A stretch of DNA of 64,000 nucleotides from Bacteroidales bacterium (GCA_024400305.1 JAKSMX010000013.1:1-64000); one strand, 5' to 3'. Counted from the first letter of the stretch, positions 1 to 7,484 are shown. Notes: generated by a model not told the origin, from the letters alone. Translations and numbers: made by a program.

Positions 1-101
1 TTATCGATATATTTCTTTGATTGTCAGATGTTTAATTTATAGAAGTCCCCTCAACTCATTTCGCTGCCGTTATTTCCGTCTTCAAAAAACGCAACAGGTC
101 T

Positions 102-201
102 GCAAGAGCTTTTGCCTTCTCTTTCTCAAAACGTTTTCGGTAACAAAACGCCTCAACTTCAATTGACGTTCAGCGGTAGAGCATGTGGCAAAAGCACTTG
201 C
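102..201. repeat. Imperfect palindrome E, 100 bp
   Basis: Left arm GCAAGAGCTTTTGCC (102-116) is the reverse complement of right arm GGCAAAAGCACTTGC (187-201) except for one base. The arms share the core GCAAGWGC/GCWCTTGC with the palindromes at 2.8-3.4 kb, so this is a member of the same family on the other side of the AlbA gene. No coding potential is seen in it. Confidence 0.7.
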
Positions 202-343
202 CTGAAGCACCCTGCCAACGTTCACGGCATTGAAAAACACTCACGCTTAAAATGAAAAATCGGAAAATCGGGGAAAACATAACGCTCAACAACAAAAACA
301 CACCACAAATAATTTTTCCCAACCGTCTGTCAAAAAAATTCAC

Positions 344-351
344 TACTTTTG
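344..351 (+). promoter_or_regulatory. Bacteroidota -7 box before the AlbA-type gene
   Basis: TACTTTTG matches TAnnTTTG and lies 23 bp before the ATG at 374. No clear TTTG -33 box is visible at the expected distance, so the call rests on the -7 element and its position. Confidence 0.5.
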
Positions 352-373
352 CAATCCTAACACATTAGGTCAC

Positions 374-1783
374 ATGACAATCGACGACATACGCAAAATT
401 ATCGCTCCCAATGAGCATCGCGAACTTGAACTTAAAAAGACCACTGGCGAGTTGAAAGACGCCATGCATTCGGCTTGCGCATTTCTGAACACCGACGGCG
501 GCTGGCTGATTTTCGGAATTGCTCCGACATCACTCAATATTGTTGGTCAGGAAGTCACCGATAACACCCAGCGTGAGATGGCCAATGCACTGAGCGGATT
601 CGAGCCAGCTGTTAATGTCCGCGTGGAGTATGTCGATGTGCCGGAACATCCCGGCAACAAAGTCATTGCAATAAATTTCGACGGCTGGGTGTGGGGGAAA
701 GAACCATACACATATCATGGCTGTCCATATATCCGAGTTGAAAGCACGACGAAGCAGATGCTGCGTCAGATGTTTGAGGAACGTCTGAAAGCCGCAAAGC
801 CGCACAAGTTCGGATGGGAAAAGCAGGTGGCTGATGACTATACTGTAGATGATTTGGATGAGAATCGTATCAGGGCAGCAGTGAAGTTTGGCGTAGAGAA
901 CGGGCGTATTTCCCCAACAGCACAAGGTGCGACCATCGAAACCATTTTGGAAAAGTTGAATCTCATGAAACAGGGTATGCTGACTAATGCAGCAGTGATG
1001 TTGTTTGCTAAAAACACAAGCGACTATCCTCAATTGTTGATTAGGCTGGCACGTTTCAAAGGAACTGACAAACTTGAATTTATTGACAATAAACGTGTAA
1101 AAGGCAATTTCTTCGATTTGCTCGATGCAAGTATGGAGTTTGCATACAGACATCTGAATATCAGCGGCAAAATTGTTGGATTACACAGAGAAGATAGACT
1201 GGAAATCCCCATTCCTGCACTGAGAGAAGCCCTTGTCAACGCTTTGTGTCACAGAGTTTACGACAATCTTGGTGCAAGTGTTGGTTTTGCCATCTACGAT
1301 GACAGAGTGGAGATAGAAAATCCCGGCCGTTTCCCCGAAGGTCTTACCACAGAAAACATCAAGGAATCACACAAGTCATTACCTTACAACCAACTTATTG
1401 CAGAAGTCTTGTACAAGACATCATGGCTTGAGAGTTGGGGCACAGGAGTTCGGAGAATGTGTGATGAATGCTTGAAATACAAAATTCCAGAGCCATATTA
1501 TGAGATTGGTCAGGGTTTCGTGACTATTATATTCAAAAAGGGTGCTTCTGCAAGCGAAAGTTGCGTAAGTGATTGCAGAAGTCAACTATCTGATAGACAA
1601 TGTAAAATATTGGATTTTATAGATACCAACAATCATATTACTGCAAGTCAAATTGCAGAAGCCTTGCATATAAGCGTCAGAACAGTTTCAACCGAAATAT
1701 CTGTCTTGCGCAGCAATGGATATATTGAAAAGTCGGGCAAAGATAATAAGAGTCCTTGGTTGGTACTGAAAAAAACTGATTAG
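374..1783 (+). CDS. AlbA/Schlafen-type DNA-binding ATPase regulator
   Basis: This 469-residue protein has the layout of the RecG-like/AlbA_2 putative transcriptional regulators. Residues about 10-130 form the AlbA_2 (Schlafen-fold) domain, with the ExxELELKK start and the NTDGGWLIFGI strand. Residues about 270-385 resemble the HATPase_c_4 domain (ALREALVNALCHR, EIENPGRFPEG, SWGTGVRRM). The last 70 residues form a winged helix (ASQIAEALHISVRTVSTEISVL). The family occurs widely in defence and mobile regions, and its targets are mostly unknown. The ATG is preceded by a TACTTTTG box. The gene stands alone, with members of one palindrome family on both sides, which suggests it travels as a unit with them. 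Fold assignment is good; a biological role cannot be given. Confidence 0.85.
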   Translation: MTIDDIRKIIAPNEHRELELKKTTGELKDAMHSACAFLNTDGGWLIFGIAPTSLNIVGQEVTDNTQREMANALSGFEPAVNVRVEYVDVPEHPGNKVIAINFDGWVWGKEPYTYHGCPYIRVESTTKQMLRQMFEERLKAAKPHKFGWEKQVADDYTVDDLDENRIRAAVKFGVENGRISPTAQGATIETILEKLNLMKQGMLTNAAVMLFAKNTSDYPQLLIRLARFKGTDKLEFIDNKRVKGNFFDLLDASMEFAYRHLNISGKIVGLHREDRLEIPIPALREALVNALCHRVYDNLGASVGFAIYDDRVEIENPGRFPEGLTTENIKESHKSLPYNQLIAEVLYKTSWLESWGTGVRRMCDECLKYKIPEPYYEIGQGFVTIIFKKGASASESCVSDCRSQLSDRQCKILDFIDTNNHITASQIAEALHISVRTVSTEISVLRSNGYIEKSGKDNKSPWLVLKKTD

Positions 1784-2003
1784 TTTGAGGAAAGACTCGC
1801 CTGTAAGCAACTTGTCTAAAAACGCTCACTCTTAAAAATGAAATATCGGAAAAAAATAAAAAAGAAATCACTTTAAATCAGAGTGTTATAGTTTTTTATA
1901 AAGGTTAAAAAGGAAGTTTACGTCTCTCAACCAAGCCCCTCGTAGCAAAACGGTCCAGGCGGTGAAGCGGTGTTCCTCACTCTTCCGCTTTGTCGGCGTT
2001 CCA

Positions 2004-2089
2004 TGGCTGGCAAGGGCTTCGCGAGCGGCTGCAAAAAAAATCTCCACCCCTACGGGGTAGTATTTTTTATGCGCCGCCCTTGCCAGCCA
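2004..2089. repeat. Palindrome F with A-tract/T-tract core
   Basis: Perfect 14-bp arms TGGCTGGCAAGGGC (2004-2017) and GCCCTTGCCAGCCA (2076-2089) enclose a core at 2033-2068: eight A, TCTCCACCCC, TAC, GGGGTAGTA, then a T run. The core can itself fold (ACCCC/GGGGT). Outside the arms, GGCGTTCC and GGAACCGCC nearly pair as well. The same core occurs at 3605-3651. Confidence 0.8.
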
Positions 2090-2777
2090 CCGCGCTATGG
2101 CGCTTGGAACCGCCGCCAGCACGCTCCATCGTTCGTCACTCGCGGCTTCCCCTGGCACCCTTGACCCATTTCAGCGGTGCGCTACGCGCATCTTTTCAAA
2201 GGGTGCCAGCCGCCGCTTTAGTTATAGCGCGCCGCCGTGTCGCCTCGCTGGTGGCTGCAGGCAAAGCGGCAATGAAGCTCCCGTCTCTTATGAAGGTTGT
2301 TCGCCGCATTTGCCTTTGCCACCTTACTGCCAGACGCCCTCATGCAGCCCTTGACGCTTACGTCTTCTCTCAACGCACCATGGTAACAAAACGCAGCCGT
2401 TTCCAAACAATGGTTTTCATCGGGCTGCATTCCGGGCTTTTCCTGGCAGAGCGAGGCTCCGCGCGCGGCGCGCGCCACCCGCATTCAGGCACATCTGAAC
2501 ATGACGCTCTCACCCCGCTTGTCGGCTTCTCGTGTTTATTAGGAAGCGCGCGCCATTTTCACCGCAACTCCGTGAAAGGAAAGTGCCCTCGGTGAAAGTC
2601 GGTTTTCAACGTCTTCAGTGACATTACGGTTCACTCTATCACCAAAAGCCCCGACGGAAACGGAAAGTGTACGGTCTTGTCATCAGTTTTCGGTATCAAT
2701 CAGTTCCCAGACTTACGTTTACGTCATTCCCAAAACGCACCTGCTTACATTACGGTTGATTTTTAATGGTTTTCGGT

Positions 2778-2879
2778 GGCAAGTGCCAGACTTCGTTACG
2801 ACTTCATTACGCTGTCCTGCATTCCGCAAAGCTCCATTTCGGACGGCTTCATTCGTCTCCACTGCGTCAGGCACTTGCC
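2778..2879. repeat. Palindrome A, 102 bp
   Basis: Arms GGCAAGTGCC (2778-2787) and GGCACTTGCC (2870-2879) are exact reverse complements. The right arm is followed by CTTGACGGTTTCTCC, a linker type that recurs after other units. Confidence 0.75.
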
Positions 2880-2948
2880 CTTGACGGTTTCTCCTTACTT
2901 GACGGTTGTTTTTTTGAAGTTTCCGTTTCTGTTCAAGGTTCTCGGTGA

Positions 2949-3047
2949 GCAAGAGCCTTCCTGCGTTCCGCCTTCATATCGCCGACGCTGTTCCGCTACG
3001 CTCCACGGCTTACGGCGTATTACGGCTTCACTCCGTCAGGCACTTGC
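2949..3047. repeat. Palindrome B, first copy of a 306-bp direct repeat
   Basis: Arms GCAAGAGCC and GGCACTTGC pair with one mismatch. The whole unit is repeated about 306 bp downstream (3256-3353). The shared right end CGGCTTCACTCCGTCAGG plus CACTTGCAT is identical over 27 bp (3023-3049 and 3329-3355). Confidence 0.75.
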
Positions 3048-3122
3048 ATCAAGCATCTTCTTCTATTGACGGTATTTTACGGCTATCGTGATTTTTAGGT
3101 TTCCGTCTCTCAACAACGCACA

Positions 3123-3195
3123 CTGCAAGACCTTCTGCTTCGAGGGGCTTCACTCCGCAAGCTGCGTTTCGCCTCACTCGCAGAAGCACTTGCAG
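3123..3195. repeat. Palindrome D, 73 bp
   Basis: Arms CTGCAAGACCTTCTGC (3123-3138) and GCAGAAGCACTTGCAG (3180-3195) pair at 14 of 16 positions. The boundary motif TTCCGTCTCTCAACAACGCA ends 3 bp before it. Confidence 0.75.
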
Positions 3196-3255
3196 TTCAA
3201 TCGTGACATGACGGACTTTTTTGAAAGTTCATGCTTCTTTTGATGGTTATCGTTG

Positions 3256-3353
3256 GCAAGAGCCATCCTGCGTTCCGCCTCCATCGCCGCCAGCTGTTAC
3301 GCTGCGCTCCACGGCTGACGACTGATTCCGGCTTCACTCCGTCAGGCACTTGC
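3256..3353. repeat. Palindrome C, second copy of the 306-bp repeat
   Basis: Same layout as the unit at 2949-3047: GCAAGAGCC, CCTGCGTTCCGCC, GCTCCACGGCT and a right arm GGCACTTGC. The interior differs at many positions while the arms stay complementary. Confidence 0.75.
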
Positions 3354-3577
3354 ATTAAGCACCTGCTTCTATAAACGCTTTTTAATTACTTGAAATTTAA
3401 GGTGTTACGTCCCACCCAACCCACCCCCACGAAGTATCTGCTGCCATGAAGTTTCCTAATATCGGAATATCGAAAAAAAAGAATGTTATCGGCAAAACAA
3501 AAAAAAGCAAAAACGCTTCTTCAGGAAAAAAATAACAAATAAAATCATAATGCAAAGTTAGCTCGTAAAGTTTGCCT

Positions 3578-3665
3578 GTCAAGGCCAAGCCCTACGGGTT
3601 TTTGAAAAAAAATCTCCACCCTTCCGCAAGCTACAGGGTAGTATTTTTTTTCAAAAAGCCTTGAC
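3578..3665. repeat. Palindrome G with A-tract/T-tract core
   Basis: Outer arms GTCAAGGC (3578-3585) and GCCTTGAC (3658-3665) pair exactly. Inner arms TTTTTGAAAAAAAA (3599-3612) and TTTTTTTTCAAAAA (3644-3657) also pair exactly. The core TCTCCACCC ... GGGTAGTA is shared with the unit at 2004-2089, although the arms differ in sequence. Confidence 0.8.
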
Positions 3666-3870
3666 TGTCTGCACTTTACTTCGCTGAAAAAGCATTATCA
3701 TTTTATTTTTGCTTTTTCTTTTGGTTTCGTTTCAAAAAAATTTTTGGGGGGCATTCGCGTTGCTGTGGCTTCGCGTCGCAGTCGCTTCGCGTCTCTGTGG
3801 CTTCGCGCCATCGAGGGCTTGCACCTCTGGGTTTGTATAATTTAAGTTTAACAATAAAAAATTGAATATC

Positions 3871-4218
3871 ATGAATTTAGCTATCGTAGGCAGCAGAACC
3901 TTTGACAACTACACTTTGTTGTCTGAATCAATCAAGAACCTTCAGGACTTCGACCTGATTGAAAACATCATCACTGGCGGCGCAAAAGGCGCAGACTCAT
4001 TGGCTGCAAGGTTTGCGGCTGGGCATTCCATTGAGTGCATTGAGCTTCTTCCCGACTGGAGGCACTATGGCAGAGGCGCAGGGCTTGTCCGCAACAAGCA
4101 AATCATCAGCCTGTGTGACCTGTGCATCGCCTTTTGGGACGGTCAGTCCAAAGGCACCAAAGCCGATATCGCTCTTTGCGAGAAGATGGGCAAGCCTTGC
4201 CTGGTGGTCAGCTTCTGA
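3871..4218 (+). CDS. SLOG/DUF2493-family nucleotide-binding protein
   Basis: This small Rossmann-like protein of 116 residues shows the family signatures: GSRTF at the N-terminus, the ITGGAKGADSLAARFA loop, the PDWRHYGRGAGLVRNKQI segment and the C-terminal FWDGQSKGTKADI strand-loop. SLOG proteins bind nucleotides or related ligands. Members in phages and mobile elements have no established reaction, though some act in signalling-type defence. I chose the ATG at 3871; an in-frame TTG sits three codons upstream. An A-rich leader precedes it. The gene is followed directly by three 10-bp repeats and a strong hairpin, so it is probably transcribed alone. Confidence 0.85.
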   Translation: MNLAIVGSRTFDNYTLLSESIKNLQDFDLIENIITGGAKGADSLAARFAAGHSIECIELLPDWRHYGRGAGLVRNKQIISLCDLCIAFWDGQSKGTKADIALCEKMGKPCLVVSF

Positions 4219-4219
4219 T

Positions 4220-4249
4220 GCACATTCCAGCACGTCCAAGCACATTCCG
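4220..4249. repeat. Three tandem 10-bp repeats after the SLOG gene
   Basis: GCACATTCCA, GCACGTCCAA and GCACATTCCG follow without gaps, starting 1 bp after the stop codon. An equivalent three-copy array follows the nuclease gene at 5333-5362. Confidence 0.85.
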
Positions 4250-4278
4250 ACACCGCCTTTGTCGGTGTCAGAATGTGC
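4240..4278 (+). terminator. Strong hairpin after the SLOG gene
   Basis: GCACATTC, one mismatch, GACACCG / loop / CGGTGTC, one mismatch, GAATGTGC gives a 15-bp stem. It is not followed by a T run, so it may stop or stabilise transcripts rather than be an intrinsic terminator. Confidence 0.5.
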
Positions 4279-4526
4279 CACGGTTATGTTGACTAACTTT
4301 GTCACCGAAACACAAAAATTCAACAAATATGGATGCCGTTTTTCATCAGAATTTCACTCCAGCGGCCGACACGCTTTTCAGACGTGTTTTTCGCACATTT
4401 CTAACCCGGATTCCACGCAATACTTCCGATATGTTTTCCCCATACCAACCATATACCAACTATATACCAACTCCAGTGTTCTCCTCCCGGATTCGCCACT
4501 GGCTCAAAACACCAAACAGACACCAA
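4279..4526. other. Leader region of the nuclease gene with an 11-bp repeat
   Basis: A TAACTTTG box at 4294-4301 fits the -7 consensus. TACCAAC occurs three times at 11-bp spacing (4443, 4454, 4465). The reading frame of the nuclease is open upstream to 4299, but that extension is low-complexity and would bury the signal peptide, so I treat it as leader. Confidence 0.45.
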
Positions 4527-5318
4527 ATGTCGCACTCCAAAATGACGAAAATTTCACCCCTAATAGGCATCTTTTTTCTCCTTTTCATATTCGCGGCTTC
4601 GCCGCTTCATGGCCAGACCGTCGGAGCGTTCCCGACCGATATGCTGGAGATACCTGCCGCCATCCAAGACCGATCCGAGACCGTCATCCGACACAAAGGC
4701 TTCACCTTGTCGTATAACTCCGACTGGCTTATTCCAAACTGGGTCGCCTACGAGCTGACAGCTGAAGAAGCCGAAGGAACTGAACCACGCTCGACAACCT
4801 TCACCATCGACCCGGGTTTGGCTTCCTTTCAGTCAGCCACCGCCGCCGACTACACCAACTCCGGATTCGACCGCGGACACATGGCACCTGCCGCAGATAT
4901 GTCATGGAGTGCAGAAGCGATGAGAGAATCATTCTACACCACCAACATCTGCCCACAGAATCCAGCCTTGAACCGTGGAGCATGGAAGTCACTCGAAGAA
5001 AAAGTCCGCCGCATCGCACAGGAATATGGACGTGTTTTTGTCGTCTGTGGCCCAATAGTTGATGACGACCACAAGACAATAGGACAGAATCATGTCACCG
5101 TCCCGAACTATTTCTTCAAAGTCTTGCTGCTGGTTGACGGCTGTGATGTTGCCGCCATCGGCTTTATCTACCCGAATATGAAATGCAATTACCCCACGTC
5201 GTTTTACGCAAAATCGGTTGACTGTGTGGAGGACATCACTGGAATCGACTTCTTTCCAAAGCTACCCGACCACATCGAGAACCGCATCGAAGCAACCTTT
5301 GATTTCTCCGAGTGGTAA
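4527..5318 (+). CDS. Secreted DNA/RNA non-specific endonuclease (NUC1 family)
   Basis: The protein carries the hallmark DRGHMAPAADM motif of beta-beta-alpha-metal nucleases (histidine as general base) and the downstream metal-site segment NICPQNPALNRGAW. The N-terminus from the chosen ATG has a typical signal peptide: Lys, then a hydrophobic stretch ISPLIGIFFLLFIFAAS, then a likely cut near HGQT. A second ATG at 4542 is equally possible. Mature length (about 230 residues) fits the family. It probably degrades nucleic acid outside the cytoplasm without sequence preference. It sits in the mobile region between the SLOG and DUF6266 genes, with no visible immunity gene. A nutritional, antagonistic or release-associated role is therefore open. 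Confidence 0.88.
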   Translation: MSHSKMTKISPLIGIFFLLFIFAASPLHGQTVGAFPTDMLEIPAAIQDRSETVIRHKGFTLSYNSDWLIPNWVAYELTAEEAEGTEPRSTTFTIDPGLASFQSATAADYTNSGFDRGHMAPAADMSWSAEAMRESFYTTNICPQNPALNRGAWKSLEEKVRRIAQEYGRVFVVCGPIVDDDHKTIGQNHVTVPNYFFKVLLLVDGCDVAAIGFIYPNMKCNYPTSFYAKSVDCVEDITGIDFFPKLPDHIENRIEATFDFSEW

Positions 5319-5332
5319 CACATCATCACAAG

Positions 5333-5362
5333 CACATTCTTGCACATTCTTGCACATTCCGA
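5333..5362. repeat. Three tandem 10-bp repeats after the nuclease gene
   Basis: GCACATTCTT twice, then GCACATTCCG, without gaps, starting 14 bp after the stop codon. Same unit and copy number as at 4220-4249. Confidence 0.85.
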
Positions 5363-5405
5363 CCACATTACACCGAAACTTAAAGTATAGGTTTAAGTTT
5401 CGCTG

Positions 5406-5413
5406 TATCTTTG
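5406..5413 (+). promoter_or_regulatory. -7 box for the DUF6266 pair
   Basis: TATCTTTG followed by CA, the most common Bacteroidota -7 form, lies 120 bp before the first DUF6266 start. This leaves a long leader (about 5420-5533) in which I see no clear riboswitch. Confidence 0.6.
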
Positions 5414-5533
5414 CATTCGGTTTCAGGTAGGTACCGACCCGATGGCGCACCGGTCAAAGCCAGACAAGTCCAATCCTGCTGAATATCCACCAAAAACCAA
5501 AATTTTTATAAACACTCAAAAACCAAAATTACC

Positions 5534-6184
5534 ATGGGTACAATCAAACAAGGTATTCTCGGCGGCTTCTCCGGCAAGGTCGGAACCGTCGTCGGCGCGT
5601 CCTGGAAAGGGATCGCCTACATGCGCTCCATGGCGCAGTCAGTCAAGGACAGACGTTCGTCACGTCAGGTGGCGCACCGCGCCAAGTTCGCGATGCTCAT
5701 CGACCTGCTCAAGCAGTTCTCAGACTTCATCGCAATCTCCTTCAAAGAATATGCAAAAAAGATGTCTGAGTTCAACGCGGCTTTCCAGATCAACTACAAC
5801 AACGGCATCATCAGCGGCACCTATCCGAGCCTCACCATTGACCCGTCAAAGATGGTGGTCGCCCGCGGCTCGCTCACTGGTGTCCCTTCGGCGACGGCAG
5901 AAATCAGCGGCGGCATGGCGAAGATTTCCTGGGCCGACAACTCCGGCGAGGGCGACGCATCCGCAACCGACAAGGCTCTCCTTGTGTTCTACAACATCAC
6001 GAAAGACCAGGTCGTGGCATTCGCCAACACGGGTAAGACACGCTCCAACGGCTCGTATTCGACGAGCATCGCCGATGCCTGGGCCGGCGACTCTGTCGCC
6101 TGCCACCTCGCATTCCGGAAGGCCGACGACTCCGCCGTATCTGATTCAGTCTATGCCGGAACGGTAACGCTCCCGTCAGAGTAA
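5534..6184 (+). CDS. DUF6266-family protein, copy 1
   Basis: This 216-residue protein of unknown function starts with a glycine-rich segment, MGTIKQGILGGFSGKVGTVV, that marks the DUF6266 family, followed by a basic stretch (QSVKDRRSSRQVAHRAKF). The rest reads as beta-rich: alternating hydrophobic residues, an Ig-like middle, and the end SDSVYAGTVT. No signal peptide or membrane anchor is visible. The adjacent gene at 6226 is a paralogue. Members are common in Bacteroidales accessory regions, often near lysozyme genes as here. A particle or extracellular structural role is possible but unproven. Confidence 0.8.
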   Translation: MGTIKQGILGGFSGKVGTVVGASWKGIAYMRSMAQSVKDRRSSRQVAHRAKFAMLIDLLKQFSDFIAISFKEYAKKMSEFNAAFQINYNNGIISGTYPSLTIDPSKMVVARGSLTGVPSATAEISGGMAKISWADNSGEGDASATDKALLVFYNITKDQVVAFANTGKTRSNGSYSTSIADAWAGDSVACHLAFRKADDSAVSDSVYAGTVTLPSE

Positions 6185-6225
6185 GTCACTGAAAAGTAAT
6201 CACTAACAACTAAAAACCAGAAATC

Positions 6226-6846
6226 ATGGGAACAATCAAGAAAGGCATCCTCGGAGGTTTCTCCGGCAAGGTTGGGACAGTCGTGGGCGGAAGCTGGAAG
6301 GGCATCGCCTACATGCGCGGACAGGCGCAGTCAATCAAGAACCCACGCAGCGAAAGACAGGTGGCGCAGCGCGAGAAGCTGAAATTCATCGTCAAGGCCC
6401 TCAAGCCGTTCGAGAACATCATCAACCTCGGCTTCAAATACGCCAACATCTCACCGATGAACGCAGCCGTATCGTACAACATCAGAAATGCGGTGGCTGG
6501 CACCAACCCGAGCTTTATGCTCGACTACCAGAAATTCGTGTTCAGCAGCGGCAGACTCCCGTCAGTTGTTGCAGCCGAGGCTTCGGGAGGCTCCAGCGCG
6601 ATAACAATCGACTTCGAGTATGTCACCGGCGCTGACACGGACATCGCCGTGGCGGTCGGCATCAACAAGACGACAAACGAAGTTGTGGTCTGTGAAGACG
6701 CGGAGAACATAAGGGGAAATGCCTCCACGACCCTCACGACCCCCGCGTCATGGAGCGGCGCACAGGTCGCCTGCTACGTCTTCTTCAAGTCAGCCGACGG
6801 CAGGGATGTGTCCGACTCGTTCTACGCCGGGACAGCGACAGCGTAA
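6226..6846 (+). CDS. DUF6266-family protein, copy 2
   Basis: This 206-residue paralogue of the preceding gene starts 41 bp downstream. The first 31 residues differ from copy 1 at only two positions, including the shared ILGGFSGKVGTVVG run. After the basic segment (SIKNPRSERQVAQREKL) identity falls sharply, but the end SDSFYAGTAT is again similar. The pattern points to strong constraint on the N-terminus and diversification of the remainder. A textbook intrinsic terminator follows at 6876-6904, ending this two-gene unit. Function unknown. Confidence 0.8.
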   Translation: MGTIKKGILGGFSGKVGTVVGGSWKGIAYMRGQAQSIKNPRSERQVAQREKLKFIVKALKPFENIINLGFKYANISPMNAAVSYNIRNAVAGTNPSFMLDYQKFVFSSGRLPSVVAAEASGGSSAITIDFEYVTGADTDIAVAVGINKTTNEVVVCEDAENIRGNASTTLTTPASWSGAQVACYVFFKSADGRDVSDSFYAGTATA

Positions 6847-6875
6847 CAATCCACAAATCCACATTTGGAACACCC

Positions 6876-6904
6876 AAGCCGTCCGCCCCGGCGGACGGCT
6901 TTTT
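6876..6904 (+). terminator. Intrinsic terminator after the DUF6266 pair
   Basis: A perfect GC-rich stem GCCGTCCGCC / GGCGGACGGC with a two-base gap is followed directly by TTTTT. Confidence 0.9.
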
Positions 6905-6909
6905 AAACA

Positions 6910-6983
6910 CCTCAAATCCCTCAAATCCCTCAATTACCTCAAACACCTCAAATTCCTCAAACTCCTAATCACCTAACCACCTC
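6910..6983. repeat. Tandem 9-bp repeat array abutting the lysozyme start
   Basis: Six exact-length 9-bp units of the form CCTCAAWNN are followed by two 8-bp units (CCTAATCA, CCTAACCA) and CCTC, which runs straight into the ATG at 6984. The top strand has no G in this stretch. Confidence 0.9.
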
Positions 6984-7430
6984 ATGAAAACCTCTCAAAA
7001 CGGAATCACGCTAATCAAGTCATTTGAAGGCCTACGCCTGTCAGCGTACCGCTGTCCGGCTGGACACCTCACCATCGGCTACGGTCATACGTCAAACGTC
7101 CATGAAGGTATGACAATAACAGAACAGCAAGCCGAAAAACTCCTGAAGCAGGACATCTATTTCGCCGAACTCGCAGTTGACATGCTCGGCAAACTCACAC
7201 AGAACCAATATGATGCCTTGGTCTCGTTTGTCTTCAACGTCGGAAACAGAGCCTTCTCGTCCTCGCGGCTCCGCCGCTACGTCCTCGCCAATCCGAATGA
7301 CCCTGCCATCCGTCAGGAGTTCCTCCGCTGGATTTACATCACCGTCAAAGGCAAAAAGCAGGTTTCAAAAGGCTTGCAAAACCGCCGTCATGCGGAATCC
7401 AATCTTTATTTCAATACTGAAATCTCCTAA
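6984..7430 (+). CDS. Phage-type lysozyme (GH24)
   Basis: This 148-residue endolysin would cleave the glycan strands of peptidoglycan. Glu15 (in KSFEG), Cys24 and Thr30 (in GHLTIGYGHT) reproduce the E-8-C-5-T spacing of the phage P1 Lyz triad; T4 lysozyme has Asp where this has Cys. The rest follows the family (QNQYDALVSFVFNVGN, RLRRYVLAN, FLRWIYI..GKKQVSKGLQNRR). There is no signal peptide or signal-anchor segment, so a holin or other route would be needed to reach the cell wall. The next two genes encode membrane proteins suited to such a lysis module. The start codon abuts a 9-bp repeat array. Confidence 0.9.
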   Translation: MKTSQNGITLIKSFEGLRLSAYRCPAGHLTIGYGHTSNVHEGMTITEQQAEKLLKQDIYFAELAVDMLGKLTQNQYDALVSFVFNVGNRAFSSSRLRRYVLANPNDPAIRQEFLRWIYITVKGKKQVSKGLQNRRHAESNLYFNTEIS

Positions 7431-7448
7431 TATCGAGATACCGAAAAA

Positions 7449-7484
7449 CTAAATACCTTAAACACCTAAACACCTCAAACACCT
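7449..7484. repeat. Short 9-bp repeat array before the small membrane protein gene
   Basis: CCTTAAACA, CCTAAACA and CCTCAAACA lead directly into CCTATG. Just upstream, CTAATATCGAGATACCGAAAAA resembles CTAATATCGGAATATCGAAAAA near 3446-3468. Confidence 0.8.

Larger units (their letters stand above)
1..373. other. Gene-free left edge with a 100-bp palindrome
   Basis: No convincing gene is seen. The stretch contains an imperfect palindrome (102-201) whose 15-nt arms match at 14 of 15 positions, preceded at 74-93 by a motif (TTCCGTCTTCAAAAAACGCA) that recurs near other palindromes up to 3.1 kb. A 13-mer, GGTAACAAAACGC, at 139-151 recurs exactly at 2382-2394. A TACTTTTG box at 344-351 fits the Bacteroidota -7 consensus and lies 23 bp before the next start codon. 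Confidence 0.6.
1784..3870. other. 2.1-kb non-coding array of palindromes
   Basis: This stretch is locally GC-rich in blocks and carries no gene I can support. Open frames at 1990-2595 and 2776-3069 have low-complexity translations with no family resemblance and overlap the palindromes. It holds at least six palindromes (2004-2089, 2778-2879, 2949-3047, 3123-3195, 3256-3353, 3578-3665) separated by T-rich linkers. Motifs such as TTGACGGT and TTMCGTCTYTCAAnnACGCA recur in the linkers. Near 3763-3807 the word CTGTGGCTTCGCG occurs twice, 32 bp apart. Confidence 0.7.

Noticed and set aside
1886-3069. Several open frames of 60-200 codons on both strands in the palindrome region
   Set aside because: Their translations are low in complexity, match no family pattern, overlap each other and coincide with palindromes, where open frames arise from composition.
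2778-3353. Palindromes as integron attC sites
   Set aside because: The paired GTTRRRY/RYYYAAC core sites are not seen at the unit ends, and the tyrosine recombinase in the window has the layout of element integrases, without evidence of an IntI-type insert.
4299-4526. Upstream extension of the nuclease to a start at 4299
   Set aside because: It would place 76 residues before an otherwise clear signal peptide, and contains the promoter-like box and the 11-bp repeats.
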